The translations under genes were made by a program, and so were the position numbers. A DNA stretch of 64,000 nucleotides from DASZTV01 sp035548125 (GTDB lineage Bacteria > Actinomycetota > Actinomycetes > JAFAQI01), in contig DASZTV010000104.1 in the NCBI GenBank assembly GCA_035548125.1, forward strand, positions 1 to 64,000, written 5' to 3'. How positions within the stretch are numbered: position 1 is the first letter of the stretch; each line of letters begins with the position of its first letter. Positions 1-8,095 of this stretch are shown piece after piece. The notes beneath the pieces are model-generated. The model was not told the DNA's origin. It worked only from the letters and a program-made list of their open reading frames with translations, and made no database searches.

Positions 1-505
1 GGGGCGCGAGACCGAGCGACGGCTCGTCGAGCAGCAGCAGGGTGGGCCGGCTCATCAACGCGCGGCCGATCGCCAGCATCTGGCGCTCGCCGCCCGACAA
101 CGTGTCGGCGACCTTGTCGCGCCGTTCGGCAAGCGGCGGGAACATCTCGTACACCGACTCGAGGCCACCGGTGGTGGTGCTGCGACGGTCGTCGCGCCAC
201 AGCGCGCCGAGGCGAAGGTTCTCCTCCACGGTGAGCTCGGTGATGACCCCGCGACCTTCGGGAACGTGCGCGATGCCGAACGTCACAACCTGCTCGACCG
301 GCGCGGCAACCAGGTCATGACCGGCAAACGTGATCGATCCGGCAGCCGGTCGGACCAGCCCGTTGACCGTCCGCAGCAACGTCGTCTTGCCGGCGCCGTT
401 CGCGCCGAGCACGGCCGTGATCTGCCCGTCGGGCACGTCGAGCGAAACCCCGTCCAGCGCGCGCACCGCGCCGTACGTCGTCACCACACCGTCAAGAGTG
501 AGCAT
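1..505 (-). CDS. livF: HAAT-family ABC transporter ATP-binding protein, LivF type (partial)
   Basis: This is the cytoplasmic ATPase subunit of a branched-chain amino-acid/amide (HAAT) importer. About 168 N-terminal residues are visible and the C-terminus lies beyond the left edge. Walker A GANGAGKTT is at residues 34-42. A signature LSGGERQ and the Walker B stretch ending DEPSLGLAP sit at the window edge, and this last motif is typical of LivF. The ATG at 503-505 is the first start and it overlaps the end of the upstream livG by 14 nt, so the two are translationally coupled. Permease genes are expected outside the window. The substrate cannot be told from the sequence; HAAT systems carry branched-chain amino acids, amides or urea, and in actinobacteria often other compounds. 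Confidence 0.93.
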   Translation of the reverse strand, partial: MLTLDGVVTTYGAVRALDGVSLDVPDGQITAVLGANGAGKTTLLRTVNGLVRPAAGSITFAGHDLVAAPVEQVVTFGIAHVPEGRGVITELTVEENLRLGALWRDDRRSTTTGGLESVYEMFPPLAERRDKVADTLSGGERQMLAIGRALMSRPTLLLLDEPSLGLAP

Positions 506-1283
506 CGCGCACCGCGTCCGTCGCCGCGTCGATCTGCTCGCCGAGGTAGGCCTCGAGCACCTTCGGGTCGTCACGGACCTGGTCGGGCGTTCCGGTGGCG
601 ATGCAGCGCCCGAAGTCAAGGACGACGATGCGGTCGCACACCGCCATGACAAGGTCCATGTGGTGTTCGACGAGTAGCACGGCGGTGTGCTCGGCGAGGT
701 CTTTCACCAGCGCGCCCAGCTCGTCCATCTCGTCGGCGGACAGCCCGGAAGCCGGCTCGTCGAGCAGCAGCAGATCGGGCTCGGCCACCAGCGCGCGCGC
801 GAGTGCGGCGCGCTTCTGGACGCCGTACGGCAGCTGCCCGGGCAGCGACCCCGCCGCGTCCGCGATCTCCAGGCGTTCGAGCACCGCGAGCGCGCGCTCC
901 TTCAGCCGGCGCTCGTCGCGATCTCCTCGCGGCAGCGCGAGCAGTCCGGACGCGAACCAGGCGCGGGAGTGCCGGTCTGCTCCCACCAGCACGTTGTCGA
1001 GCACCGTCAGGTGAGGGAACAGTCCCAGCCCCTGCAAGGTCCGCGCGATCCCGAGCCCGGCGAGCTGGTGCGGTCGATGCCGACGAAGCGGCTTCCCGCG
1101 CCAGCGGATCTCGCCTTCGGTGGGCCGGACGAAGCCACACATGACGTTGAACAACGTCGTCTTGCCGGCGCCGTTGGGCCCGATGACCCCGACGACCTCG
1201 CCCTCGTCGACGGACGCCGACACATCCGACAGCGCGGTCAGCCCACCGAACCGCACCGTGACGTGCTCGACGTCGAGCAGCAC
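492..1283 (-). CDS. livG: HAAT-family ABC transporter ATP-binding protein, LivG type
   Basis: This 263-residue cytoplasmic ATPase is the LivG partner of the adjacent LivF. Walker A GPNGAGKTT is at about residues 35-43. The signature is the LivG-like LPYGVQK rather than LSGGQ, followed by Walker B LLLLDEPASGL and the H-loop LLVEHHMD. The reading frame stays open far upstream. I chose the GTG at 1281-1283 because the protein then begins directly with the conserved beta-strand (VLLDVEHVTVRFGG) and a GAAGGGA ribosome-binding site lies about 10 nt upstream. It overlaps livF by 14 nt. It is a stand-alone subunit, unlike the two fused transporters further right in the window. Confidence 0.92.
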   Translation of the reverse strand: MLLDVEHVTVRFGGLTALSDVSASVDEGEVVGVIGPNGAGKTTLFNVMCGFVRPTEGEIRWRGKPLRRHRPHQLAGLGIARTLQGLGLFPHLTVLDNVLVGADRHSRAWFASGLLALPRGDRDERRLKERALAVLERLEIADAAGSLPGQLPYGVQKRAALARALVAEPDLLLLDEPASGLSADEMDELGALVKDLAEHTAVLLVEHHMDLVMAVCDRIVVLDFGRCIATGTPDQVRDDPKVLEAYLGEQIDAATDAVRDAHS

Positions 1284-1351
1284 CTGGTCGCATTCCCTTC
1301 GAGACCGAGCGGGTTCGGTGTTCGGGACATTAGCGCCGCAAACAGCCCACG

Positions 1352-2911
1352 TCAGCCAACCGGCACCTCCGCGGGGTCGGGCGTGTAGACCGTCGTACTC
1401 ACCCCACGCCCTCGCAACGTGACCTCGTCGACCGCCGTCCAGCCCTGCGCCGCCGCCGCCTCGACCAGCTGTCCGGACGCGGCGACCCGCCCCGGAATCG
1501 TCTTGGCAAGCTCGCCGAGCCGCGCGGCCTCGTTCACCGGATCGCCGACCACGGTGTACTCGAACCGGCTGGTGCCGCCCACGTTGCCGGCGACGGCCGA
1601 GCCCGACGCGACGCCGATCCCGAAGTCGATCTCGGGAATCTCCGAGGCAACCCGGCCGGCGAGCTGCTTGGCGGCAGCGAGCGCACATGCGTGGCGGTCG
1701 TCGAGCGGCGCGGGCGCACCGAAGATCGCAAGGGCGGCGTCTCCGGCGAACTTGTTGATGGAGCCACGGCAGTCCTCGACCACCTCGATGACGATCGCGA
1801 AGAAGCGGTTCAACAGATCGACGACCTCCGTCGCCGCAAGCTTCCGCGCCAGGTTGGTGGACCCCACGATGTCGATGTAGAGAACTGCGACGTCGCGCTG
1901 CTCGCCACCGAGCTCGACCCCCTGCTCGAGCGCCCGGCGCGCCACGTCGACCCCGACGTGGCGACCGAACAGGTCGCGAATCTCCTCGCGCTCGCGCAGG
2001 CCCGCGGCCATCCGGTTGAACCCGGCCTGCAGCAAACCGATGTCGGTCCCGTCGTACACCGGAACCGAGACGTCGAGCTCGCCGCGTTCGATGCGCGCGA
2101 GCGCGCGGCGTACCGAGATGATCGGGTCCGCGGTCGCCCGGGTGACGAAGACGGTGGTGACGAAGCCGGCCAGCAGGCAGTTGACGCCGAGCACGGCGGT
2201 CGCCAACGCGAGCTGCCGACGGCTACCGACGTGATCGGCGAGGCTCGCCGCGCCGAGCAGCACCACACCGAGCACCGGGGCTCCGGTGCCCGCGACCCAG
2301 GTCATGATGGAGCGCACCGCCACCGACTGCGCGATCCGTTGCGGATGCTCGGAGGCGGTCAGCGCGCGGGCGGCGGCTTCACGGAGCAGCCGCTCGGAGA
2401 GCCGGAACGCGACCGAGCTCGTGATGACACCACCGAGTACGACGATCGCCATCACCCGCAACGCGCCGTCCGTCGAGCGTCCGATCGTCAGCGCTCCGAA
2501 AAGGATGGCGCCGCCCACCCACAGCGCGCCGATGCCGCGGGCCAGCACGCGCGGGCCGCGGAGCACGGTGAGCTGCTCCTCGGGAGTCGGCGGACGTTCC
2601 GACGGCAACCAGTCCGCGAGGCTGGACAGCTTGCGGATGCCGATCGCGATCCCGATCACGACAGCGACTGCGCCGTAACCGACCGCGACGAGCGTGTCCG
2701 TGGTGAGCGCGCCGGACTTGGTCAGCGCCGTCGGCTCCGGGACGACGTAGATCGCGACGACCGCAGTCGCGCCGGCGCCGATGATGTTGAGCAGGGTCAG
2801 GGCCGCGATCAGGCTGACGGTGGCGCGGACGAGAACGGCGGCGCCGGTCTGCCACCAGCGTCGACGCGCTTCGATCCGCTCGGCGTGCGCCGCCAGATGT
2901 CCGCCTCCCAC
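1352..2911 (-). CDS. Membrane-anchored class III adenylate cyclase with HAMP domain
   Basis: This protein (up to 519 residues) should make cAMP from ATP at the inner membrane face. The N-terminal ~260 residues hold about six hydrophobic segments. A HAMP linker follows (~255-310) and a class III cyclase domain (~335-510). The active site looks complete: metal ligands D347 and D391, lysine 387 in NKFAGD, D457 in VVGDPVN as the adenine-selecting residue, N460 and R464. The architecture matches the mycobacterial Rv1318c/Rv1319c/Rv1320c group. The longest start (GTG at 2911) lies one base from a tRNA gene, so a start a few codons downstream is possible. Its position beside tRNA-Arg gives no hint of the signal it senses. 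Confidence 0.9.
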   Translation of the reverse strand: MGGGHLAAHAERIEARRRWWQTGAAVLVRATVSLIAALTLLNIIGAGATAVVAIYVVPEPTALTKSGALTTDTLVAVGYGAVAVVIGIAIGIRKLSSLADWLPSERPPTPEEQLTVLRGPRVLARGIGALWVGGAILFGALTIGRSTDGALRVMAIVVLGGVITSSVAFRLSERLLREAAARALTASEHPQRIAQSVAVRSIMTWVAGTGAPVLGVVLLGAASLADHVGSRRQLALATAVLGVNCLLAGFVTTVFVTRATADPIISVRRALARIERGELDVSVPVYDGTDIGLLQAGFNRMAAGLREREEIRDLFGRHVGVDVARRALEQGVELGGEQRDVAVLYIDIVGSTNLARKLAATEVVDLLNRFFAIVIEVVEDCRGSINKFAGDAALAIFGAPAPLDDRHACALAAAKQLAGRVASEIPEIDFGIGVASGSAVAGNVGGTSRFEYTVVGDPVNEAARLGELAKTIPGRVAASGQLVEAAAAQGWTAVDEVTLRGRGVSTTVYTPDPAEVPVG

Positions 2912-2912
2912 G

Positions 2913-2985
2913 CGCGCCCGGCAGGGATCGAACCTGCGACCAATTGCTTAGAAGGCAACTGCTCTATCCGCTGAGCTACGGGCGC
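2913..2985 (-). tRNA. tRNA-Arg (anticodon TCT)
   Basis: A full cloverleaf can be folded on the minus strand. The acceptor GCGCCCG pairs with CGGGCGC, and the discriminator base is G. The anticodon stem GTTGC/GCAAT closes a loop CTTCTAA with anticodon TCT, which reads AGA codons. The T arm is GCAGG-TTCGATC-CCTGC. The 3' CCA is not encoded. AGA is a rare codon in such GC-rich genomes. Confidence 0.95.
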
Positions 2986-3026
2986 TCGAACGCTTGCGAG
3001 ACTAGGTCGTGCCACTATTTGGCGTC

Positions 3027-3677
3027 ATGACCGCAGGCTCCCGTACCGGCGATGCGCTGGTCTGGATCGACTGCGAGATGACCGGCCTCGATCCGGATCG
3101 CCACGTGCTCGTGGAGATTGCGGTCATCGTGACCGACGCGGACCTCACGGCGATGGACGACGGCCTCGACATCGTCATCACCGCGACGCCTGCGCAGCTG
3201 GTCGCGATGGAGCCCTTCGTGCGCGAGATGCACACGAGCTCCGGACTGCTCGATGCGATCCGTCACTCGGCCACGACGGTGGAGCAGGCCGAAGACCTCG
3301 TCATGGAGTACCTCGAGCAGTACGTCCCGGAGCCGCGCAAGGCGCCCCTCTGCGGGAACACGATCGCCACCGACCGGGCGTTCATCGCGCGCTACATGCG
3401 CCGCCTCGACGCGCACCTGCACTACCGGATGATCGACGTGTCCTCCGTCAAGGAGCTCGCCCGACGGTGGTACCCGCGGGCGTACTACAACGCGCCCGCG
3501 AAGAACGGCGGCCACCGGGCCCTCGCCGACATCCGGGAGAGCATCGACGAGCTGCGCTACTACCGAGAGACGATCATGGTCCCCGCCCCCGGGCCGGACA
3601 CCGACGCCGCTAAGGCCGCGATCAGGCGGCTGGGGCTGAAGGCGCCGCCCGAGGAGGACAAGCCGAAGGCCGACTAG
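3027..3677 (+). CDS. orn: Oligoribonuclease (DEDDh 3'-5' exoribonuclease)
   Basis: Orn degrades 2-5-nt RNA fragments to mononucleotides in the cytoplasm, finishing mRNA turnover and clearing linear di-nucleotides such as pGpG. The 216-residue product has the DEDDh motifs in order: WIDCEMTGLD (D15, E17), GNTIATDRAFI, and GGHRALADIRES with the catalytic His and last Asp. The length is usual for actinobacterial Orn, including a short charged tail (PPEEDKPKAD). I chose ATG 3027. An in-frame GTG at 3009 would add six residues (VPLFGV) not typical of the family. It is flanked by tRNA-Arg on the opposite strand and tRNA-His downstream on the same strand, an arrangement common around orn in actinobacteria. 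Confidence 0.96.
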   Translation: MTAGSRTGDALVWIDCEMTGLDPDRHVLVEIAVIVTDADLTAMDDGLDIVITATPAQLVAMEPFVREMHTSSGLLDAIRHSATTVEQAEDLVMEYLEQYVPEPRKAPLCGNTIATDRAFIARYMRRLDAHLHYRMIDVSSVKELARRWYPRAYYNAPAKNGGHRALADIRESIDELRYYRETIMVPAPGPDTDAAKAAIRRLGLKAPPEEDKPKAD

Positions 3678-3713
3678 ACTCCCTCGGGCGGACCGGCGTC
3701 GGCCGACCGTCAT

Positions 3714-3790
3714 GGTGGGCGTAGCTCAGCTGGTAGAGCACCGGGTTGTGGTCCCGGGGGTCGCGGGTTCGAGCCCCGTCGCTCACCCCA
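3714..3790 (+). tRNA. tRNA-His (anticodon GTG)
   Basis: The acceptor GTGGGCG (3715-3721) pairs with CGCTCAC (3780-3786). The anticodon stem CCGGG/CCCGG closes the loop TTGTGGT with anticodon GTG. The extra 5' G(-1) at 3714 opposite C73 at 3787, the hallmark of tRNA-His, is encoded, and the 3' CCA (3788-3790) is encoded as well. Confidence 0.96.
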
Positions 3791-3795
3791 CTCGA

Positions 3796-3836
3796 CTGGG
3801 TACGCCGCCGCTTACACGAGGCGGCGGCGCACCCAG
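3796..3836. terminator. GC-rich hairpin between tRNA-His and the ABC permease gene
   Basis: The left arm (3796-3811) and right arm (3821-3836) pair over 15 of 16 positions, with a single A/C mismatch (3802/3830) and a 9-nt loop. The TAA stop of the convergent permease gene (3812-3814) lies in the loop, so the right arm is the end of that coding sequence. No T-tract follows on either side, as is common in GC-rich actinobacteria. It is placed to stop transcription of tRNA-His and of the permease operon in both directions. Confidence 0.6.
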
Positions 3837-4876
3837 TAGACCGTCGAGGCGACCAGCAGGGCAGCGAGCCCGACGAAGATCGCGGCCTCCAGCCACTGCA
3901 GCTCCCAGAACCGGGAGGCCGGCTGGTAGGAGACCACCTCGTGGTAGCGGGTGGCCATGTTGCTGACGCACTGCCGGAACGCGTCCATGCCCGTGCCGTC
4001 GGCGGGTGCTCGGTGCAGCCCCGGTCCGGGACCACCCGGTCGGCCCGGCAACGACAGGCTGAGCACGCCGTGGCAAGCCTGGTTGACGAACGCGGTGGTC
4101 GGGCCGTGCCCGTTGGCGTCGACAACCTTCGAACCGGTGACCCACGCGTCGTGCAACGAGGGGCTTCCGTTCACGTTGAAGTGCAATCCGGATGAGTTCC
4201 GTTCGATGCCGATCCCGACCTTGTCGCTGAGCGGGAAGCTGCGTTGCTTCGGCGAGATCAGATGCGGGCGCAGGAGGTACTGCGTCAGCATCCGCACCCC
4301 CGTGAACCCGACCAGGGTGACGGCCATCGCGGGCAATGTGCGCCGCAGCATCGCGCCCGCGGCGACGCCGAGCGCCAGGGCGAACAGCGCGTACGCCACC
4401 GGGACGACGCCTCGCTCCGCAAAGTTCGCTGGGTCGATGCGGTTGTTGAGCCCGAGCCGGTCAAGAGGGATCGACCACCAGCTGAAGGCGAAGGCGAGCG
4501 CGCCCGCGGCGACCGCGGTCGCGAGGGCACTCACCGCGAGCTTCGACGTGAGCCAGCGGTTGCGACTCACTCCCTGTGACCAGGCCAGGCGGTACGTGCC
4601 GCTTTCCAGCTCGCGAGCGACGAGCGGAGCTCCCCAGAACACACCGAGGATCGCGGGACCGAGGATCAGCAGCACACCGATCAGCTTGATGTTGTGGTAG
4701 CTGCGACTGAGGTGCGCCAGGTCGGAGGTGCAGGCCAGCCCACTGCACGAGCGGTAGTCCGAGTAGATGTGGCTGAGGTTCACGCCGGTGATCGCGAGTA
4801 CCACCAGCAGCACGCCCAGCAAGACGAGCGTCCCGATTGCTCCGGTGCGCAGCTGGCGCCAGCTCATCCAGGTCAT
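3812..4876 (-). CDS. ABC-2-type transporter permease (membrane subunit)
   Basis: This 354-residue integral membrane protein has about six hydrophobic segments: near residues 12-33, 63-83, 112-132, 155-178, 185-205 and 330-348. A large extracytoplasmic loop lies between the fifth and sixth. The motif VARELESGTYRLAWSQGVSRNRWLTSKL after the second segment is typical of ABC-2 permeases annotated as transporter transmembrane proteins in actinobacterial YtrA-type operons. It is the last gene of a GntR-ATPase-permease operon and overlaps the ATPase by 4 nt. The substrate is unknown; related systems answer cell-wall-active antibiotics or envelope stress. Its 3' end forms half of a strong hairpin. Confidence 0.85.
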   Translation of the reverse strand: MTWMSWRQLRTGAIGTLVLLGVLLVVLAITGVNLSHIYSDYRSCSGLACTSDLAHLSRSYHNIKLIGVLLILGPAILGVFWGAPLVARELESGTYRLAWSQGVSRNRWLTSKLAVSALATAVAAGALAFAFSWWSIPLDRLGLNNRIDPANFAERGVVPVAYALFALALGVAAGAMLRRTLPAMAVTLVGFTGVRMLTQYLLRPHLISPKQRSFPLSDKVGIGIERNSSGLHFNVNGSPSLHDAWVTGSKVVDANGHGPTTAFVNQACHGVLSLSLPGRPGGPGPGLHRAPADGTGMDAFRQCVSNMATRYHEVVSYQPASRFWELQWLEAAIFVGLAALLVASTVYWVRRRLV

Positions 4877-5766
4877 TTGGCAACTCCCAGCACCGGTCGG
4901 GTGACCGGCGGCTCAGCGCCGCCACCCATGTAGGCGAGGACGACGTCCTCGAGGGTCAGCTCCTCCACCTGCCACGACGGATCGTGGATCGGCCCGTCGA
5001 CCCGGATCACCGCCGTCGTCTGGCGGTCGGTGTCACTCGACCAGACGACACGCTGGTCAGCGGGCAACGTCGACAGGTCGCGTCGTGGACCGATGATCCG
5101 GCGATGGCTCGCCAACAGGTCATCGACCTCCTCGGCGAGCTGCACCCGGGAGGCGGAGATCAGGAGGAGGTAGTCGGATACCCGCTCCAAGTCCGCGAGC
5201 AGGTGCGACGACAGGACGACGCCGATCCCGTGCTCTGCGACGTACGACGTCAAGGTTGCGAGGAAGTCACGGCGCGCCAGCGGATCCAGGCTCGCCACGG
5301 GTTCATCCAGGAGCAGCAGCTCCGGACGCTTCGCCAGAGCGAGAGTCAGGGCGAGCTGAGCGCGTTGGCCACCCGAAAGCCGTCCGGCCCGCTGCTTGGG
5401 GTCGACATCGAGGGCCGCCATCCGCTCACTCGCGAAGGCCGCATCCCAACGCGAGTTGAGATGCGCGCCGAACCGCATGTGATCGGCGATCGACAACGAG
5501 CCGTAGACCGGGGCGTCCTGCGCGAGGAACCCGACCCGTCCCAGCTGCTCGCCGTCCGCGGCCGGAGGCCGACCGAGCACCTCCAGGGAGCCTTCACTCG
5601 GGGTGAGCAGCCCCACCATCAGATGAAGCAGGGTGCTCTTGCCCGCACCGTTCGGGCCGACCAGACCGACGATGCGGCCCTCCGGCACCTCGACGGTGCA
5701 GCCACGAAGCGCCCAGTTCCGGCCGTACCGCTTACCGAGTCCGGTCGCCGTCAGTGCCGCGCTCAT
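4873..5766 (-). CDS. ABC transporter ATP-binding protein (YtrB-like)
   Basis: This 297-residue ATPase energises the adjacent ABC-2 permease. Walker A GPNGAGKST is near residues 38-46, the signature is LSGGQRAQ, and Walker B LLLLDEPVASLDP is followed by the H-loop SSHLL. A C-terminal ~75-residue extension with little similarity to the core is common in exporters of this class. It lies between the GntR regulator and the permease with 4-nt overlaps on both sides (ATGA type), so the three are one transcription unit. Confidence 0.92.
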   Translation of the reverse strand: MSAALTATGLGKRYGRNWALRGCTVEVPEGRIVGLVGPNGAGKSTLLHLMVGLLTPSEGSLEVLGRPPAADGEQLGRVGFLAQDAPVYGSLSIADHMRFGAHLNSRWDAAFASERMAALDVDPKQRAGRLSGGQRAQLALTLALAKRPELLLLDEPVASLDPLARRDFLATLTSYVAEHGIGVVLSSHLLADLERVSDYLLLISASRVQLAEEVDDLLASHRRIIGPRRDLSTLPADQRVVWSSDTDRQTTAVIRVDGPIHDPSWQVEELTLEDVVLAYMGGGAEPPVTRPVLGVAK

Positions 5767-6155
5767 GCGATGTCCCGCGCTGATGACGCCCGAAAGGAAT
5801 CGCGAAACAACGCCTCGATGCTCTCGTCATCCAGGCCGGCGGCCCGAGCCTTTCCGAGCCAGCGCTCGAGCTCCCTGCGCAACGGCAGCTGCGCCGCGAC
5901 GGGCGCGTCGGCCAGCGTCGCCGTGATGAACGTCCCGACGCCCGGACGCCCGCTCGCCAATCCGGCGTGCTCGAGCTCCCGGTAGGCCTTGAGGACGGTG
6001 TTGGGGTTGATCGCGAGAGAGGCGACCACGTCCTTCACGGTCGGAAGCTGATCGCCCGGTTCGAGCAAACCGAGCCGCAACGCATGTCGCACCTGCTGGA
6101 CCAGCTGCAGGTACGGCGACACCCCGGACTTGGCGTCCAGGTGGAACTCGATCAT
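5763..6155 (-). CDS. GntR-family transcriptional regulator (YtrA subfamily)
   Basis: This 130-residue protein has an N-terminal winged helix (residues ~10-80; LPTVKDVVASLAINPNTVLKAYRELEHAGL recognisable in parts) and a short C-terminal helical tail instead of a large ligand domain. That is the YtrA layout. YtrA-type repressors control the ABC genes encoded with them. The gene starts with ATG at 6155, with GAGGG about 9 nt upstream, and overlaps the ATPase gene by 4 nt. A near-perfect AT-rich inverted repeat just upstream overlaps the likely -10 region, so autorepression is probable. The ligand or stress that relieves it is unknown. Confidence 0.92.
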   Translation of the reverse strand: MIEFHLDAKSGVSPYLQLVQQVRHALRLGLLEPGDQLPTVKDVVASLAINPNTVLKAYRELEHAGLASGRPGVGTFITATLADAPVAAQLPLRRELERWLGKARAAGLDDESIEALFRDSFRASSARDIA

Positions 6156-6175
6156 CGGCAGGCCCTCGATCTATG

Positions 6176-6226
6176 TATTTAACTAGGAGACTAGATAAAT
6201 AGACCAGATCGGGCGGGCGGTGTCAA
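6176..6226 (-). promoter_or_regulatory. Promoter and GntR operator of the GntR-ABC operon
   Basis: An 11-bp inverted repeat TATTTAACTAG-N4-CTAGATAAATA (6176-6201) has 10 of 11 matching positions and is strikingly AT-rich for this genome. On the minus strand a perfect -35 TTGACA (6226-6221) lies upstream, and the -10 (TCTATT, 17-nt spacer, or an overlapping variant) falls inside the outer edge of the repeat. YtrA-type regulators bind such dyads in their own promoter. Confidence 0.75.
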
Positions 6227-6246
6227 GACAGGGTTAGCGTGCGGGC

Positions 6247-6639
6247 GTGGGCGTCACGCTGGACCGCGTCACGGAGATCGCGCGCTCCCTCCCGGGCACT
6301 GAGGAAGTCGAGCACCGCGAGGCCCGGACCTGGCGGGTCGGAGAGAAGACGTTCGCGTGGGAGCGGATGTTCAGCAAGGCGGATCTTCGCCGCTTCGGCG
6401 ACGAACCGGCCCCGGCCTACCCGATCGTTGCGGTCCGGGTGGCCGACCTCGCCGAGAAAGAGGCCGTGCTCGCGGAGCAACGACCCGGCTTCTTCACGAT
6501 TCCGCACTTCAACGGCTACGCCCCGGTCCTGATCGAACTGCGCCGGGCGAGGGTCGCGCAGGTGCGCGAGGCGCTTACCGACGGTTGGCTGGTCTACGCG
6601 CGGCAGGAACTCATCGACCAATGGCGAATGGGACGATGA
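6247..6639 (+). CDS. MmcQ/YjbR family protein
   Basis: This 130-residue protein belongs to the MmcQ/YjbR (CyaY-like fold) family. The pattern near the start (LDRVTEIARSLPGTEEVEH), the central WRVGEKTFAWERMFSKADLRRFG and the C-terminal LTDGWLVYARQEL fit the family. The biochemical role is unknown; some members bind DNA. The start is GTG 6247 with no ribosome-binding site. A -10-like TAGCGT lies exactly 6 nt upstream, so the message is probably leaderless. It is divergent from the GntR operon and separated by about 90 nt. Confidence 0.8.
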   Translation: MGVTLDRVTEIARSLPGTEEVEHREARTWRVGEKTFAWERMFSKADLRRFGDEPAPAYPIVAVRVADLAEKEAVLAEQRPGFFTIPHFNGYAPVLIELRRARVAQVREALTDGWLVYARQELIDQWRMGR

Positions 6640-6683
6640 CCATGACGCCCGCGTCATAGAGCAGCACCGCTGGAGGTTCCCGG

Positions 6684-8081
6684 ATGCGCCGCTGGGTCCC
6701 GACCCTTTCGCTCACGGGGATCGCTGTCGTCGTCTTCTCGATGGCCGGTGCCGGCGCGGCGTACGCCGTGAGCGGTGGCGGCTACAGCTCGCCGCAGCAG
6801 GACTGCCCATGGGACGCGAGCGAGTGGAACACGCCGCAGTACGTCGTCTACCCCGGATGCCACAACGCGCAGCTGACCCTCGAGAGCGGGGGCCTGACGA
6901 ATGGTCAGCCCAACAACCGCTACAACAACTCGCCGCGGCACGGGGAGCACGGCACCGCGAACACCAGCTGGCTGCAGTTCGGGATCGACCAGTCCCCCAA
7001 CGACGAGAACTCGAAGGGAACCAAGACGATCTACTCGCTCGGCTACCCGGGCCAGAGCTCTGCGACGCACTCCGGCTGCCTGTCGGTCAACACCGACGGC
7101 ACGAATGGCGGTCCGGCCCCCGAGGGGCACAAACCCGTGCCCGTGACCAAGGCGGCCAACCAGCAGAAGTACGGGTGCGGCAACAACAAGAAGGGCGCCG
7201 GCTTCGCGCTCAACTGGGACTACTACCAGTTCTACTGTCCGATCGCCGGGGCGATTCCCGGGTTCCCCTACCCCTGCCAGTCGATCCCGGGTGGCGACGT
7301 CGGCAGCAACAAGCTGACCCTGGACACGGGGCTCGACCAGACCCTCACCAAGATCGCCACCGAGGGCTTCATCCTCTATTACGGGATGGACGACAACAGC
7401 GACAACGGCGAGCACGACGGCGAGGGGCCGTTGAGCTCCCCGCTGACGCAGGGATCCGAGGTCGGTCCGTCCGACGGCGGCGCGGTGATGCTCGCCTTCA
7501 CGCCGTACCGCCTCGCGGAGTCCGGCACGCTCAGCCAGCCGGAGGGGCTGCTCAACGCGGCGACGGGCTTCTGCGCAGACGGCATCTGCCTGGGTGCGAC
7601 CACGGCGAAGCAGATGATCTACCAGGGCTGCGATGCCAACACCGGCAACGTGAAGTCGATGAACCGGTGCGCGAAGGGACGCAAGAACTCCGAGCGCGAC
7701 TCGTTCGACTACACGGGCAAGCAGTGGGACCCGTACTCCTGCAACAGCGGCGGCGAGCAGGACCAGGCGAAGGGCAAGCCGCAGCCGGACGCACCGCCCA
7801 ACTGCAACGCGTCCAAGAAGAACCCGTCACTGGGCGGCCCGAAGACCACCAAGGGCGGGATGGACTACTGGCGCAAGCACGAGGCGCACACCGTCAGCAA
7901 CGAACCGGGGTTCCAGTTCTTCGAGGATCCGGACCCGATGGGATCGCCCGCGCTGCCGATCTACCCGCTGCCCGCGATCTATGTAGGAACATGCGGCGTC
8001 ACGCTCGGCGGCGGCGGAATGGCGATGCCGGACACGCCGCTGACCAACAAGGCGCACCAGATCCAGATCAAAACCTGCTGA
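6684..8081 (+). CDS. Cysteine-rich secreted protein of unknown family
   Basis: The 465-residue product starts after a good ribosome-binding site (GGAGG) with a Sec signal peptide (MRRWVPTLSLTGIAVVVFSMAGAGAAYA, cleavage after AYA). The mature protein is rich in Asn, Gly, Gln and Lys and contains about 15 cysteines spread along its length, in contexts such as QDCPW, YPGCHN, GFCADGICLG and a C-terminal KTC end. This suggests several disulfides outside the cell. There is no C-terminal membrane segment or sorting signal. I do not recognise the family. Composition differs from neighbours (few charged residues, many Asn). The downstream gene is 14 nt away, so the two may be cotranscribed. Confidence 0.8.
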   Translation: MRRWVPTLSLTGIAVVVFSMAGAGAAYAVSGGGYSSPQQDCPWDASEWNTPQYVVYPGCHNAQLTLESGGLTNGQPNNRYNNSPRHGEHGTANTSWLQFGIDQSPNDENSKGTKTIYSLGYPGQSSATHSGCLSVNTDGTNGGPAPEGHKPVPVTKAANQQKYGCGNNKKGAGFALNWDYYQFYCPIAGAIPGFPYPCQSIPGGDVGSNKLTLDTGLDQTLTKIATEGFILYYGMDDNSDNGEHDGEGPLSSPLTQGSEVGPSDGGAVMLAFTPYRLAESGTLSQPEGLLNAATGFCADGICLGATTAKQMIYQGCDANTGNVKSMNRCAKGRKNSERDSFDYTGKQWDPYSCNSGGEQDQAKGKPQPDAPPNCNASKKNPSLGGPKTTKGGMDYWRKHEAHTVSNEPGFQFFEDPDPMGSPALPIYPLPAIYVGTCGVTLGGGGMAMPDTPLTNKAHQIQIKTC

Positions 8082-8095
8082 CGTAGCGTCGCAGG

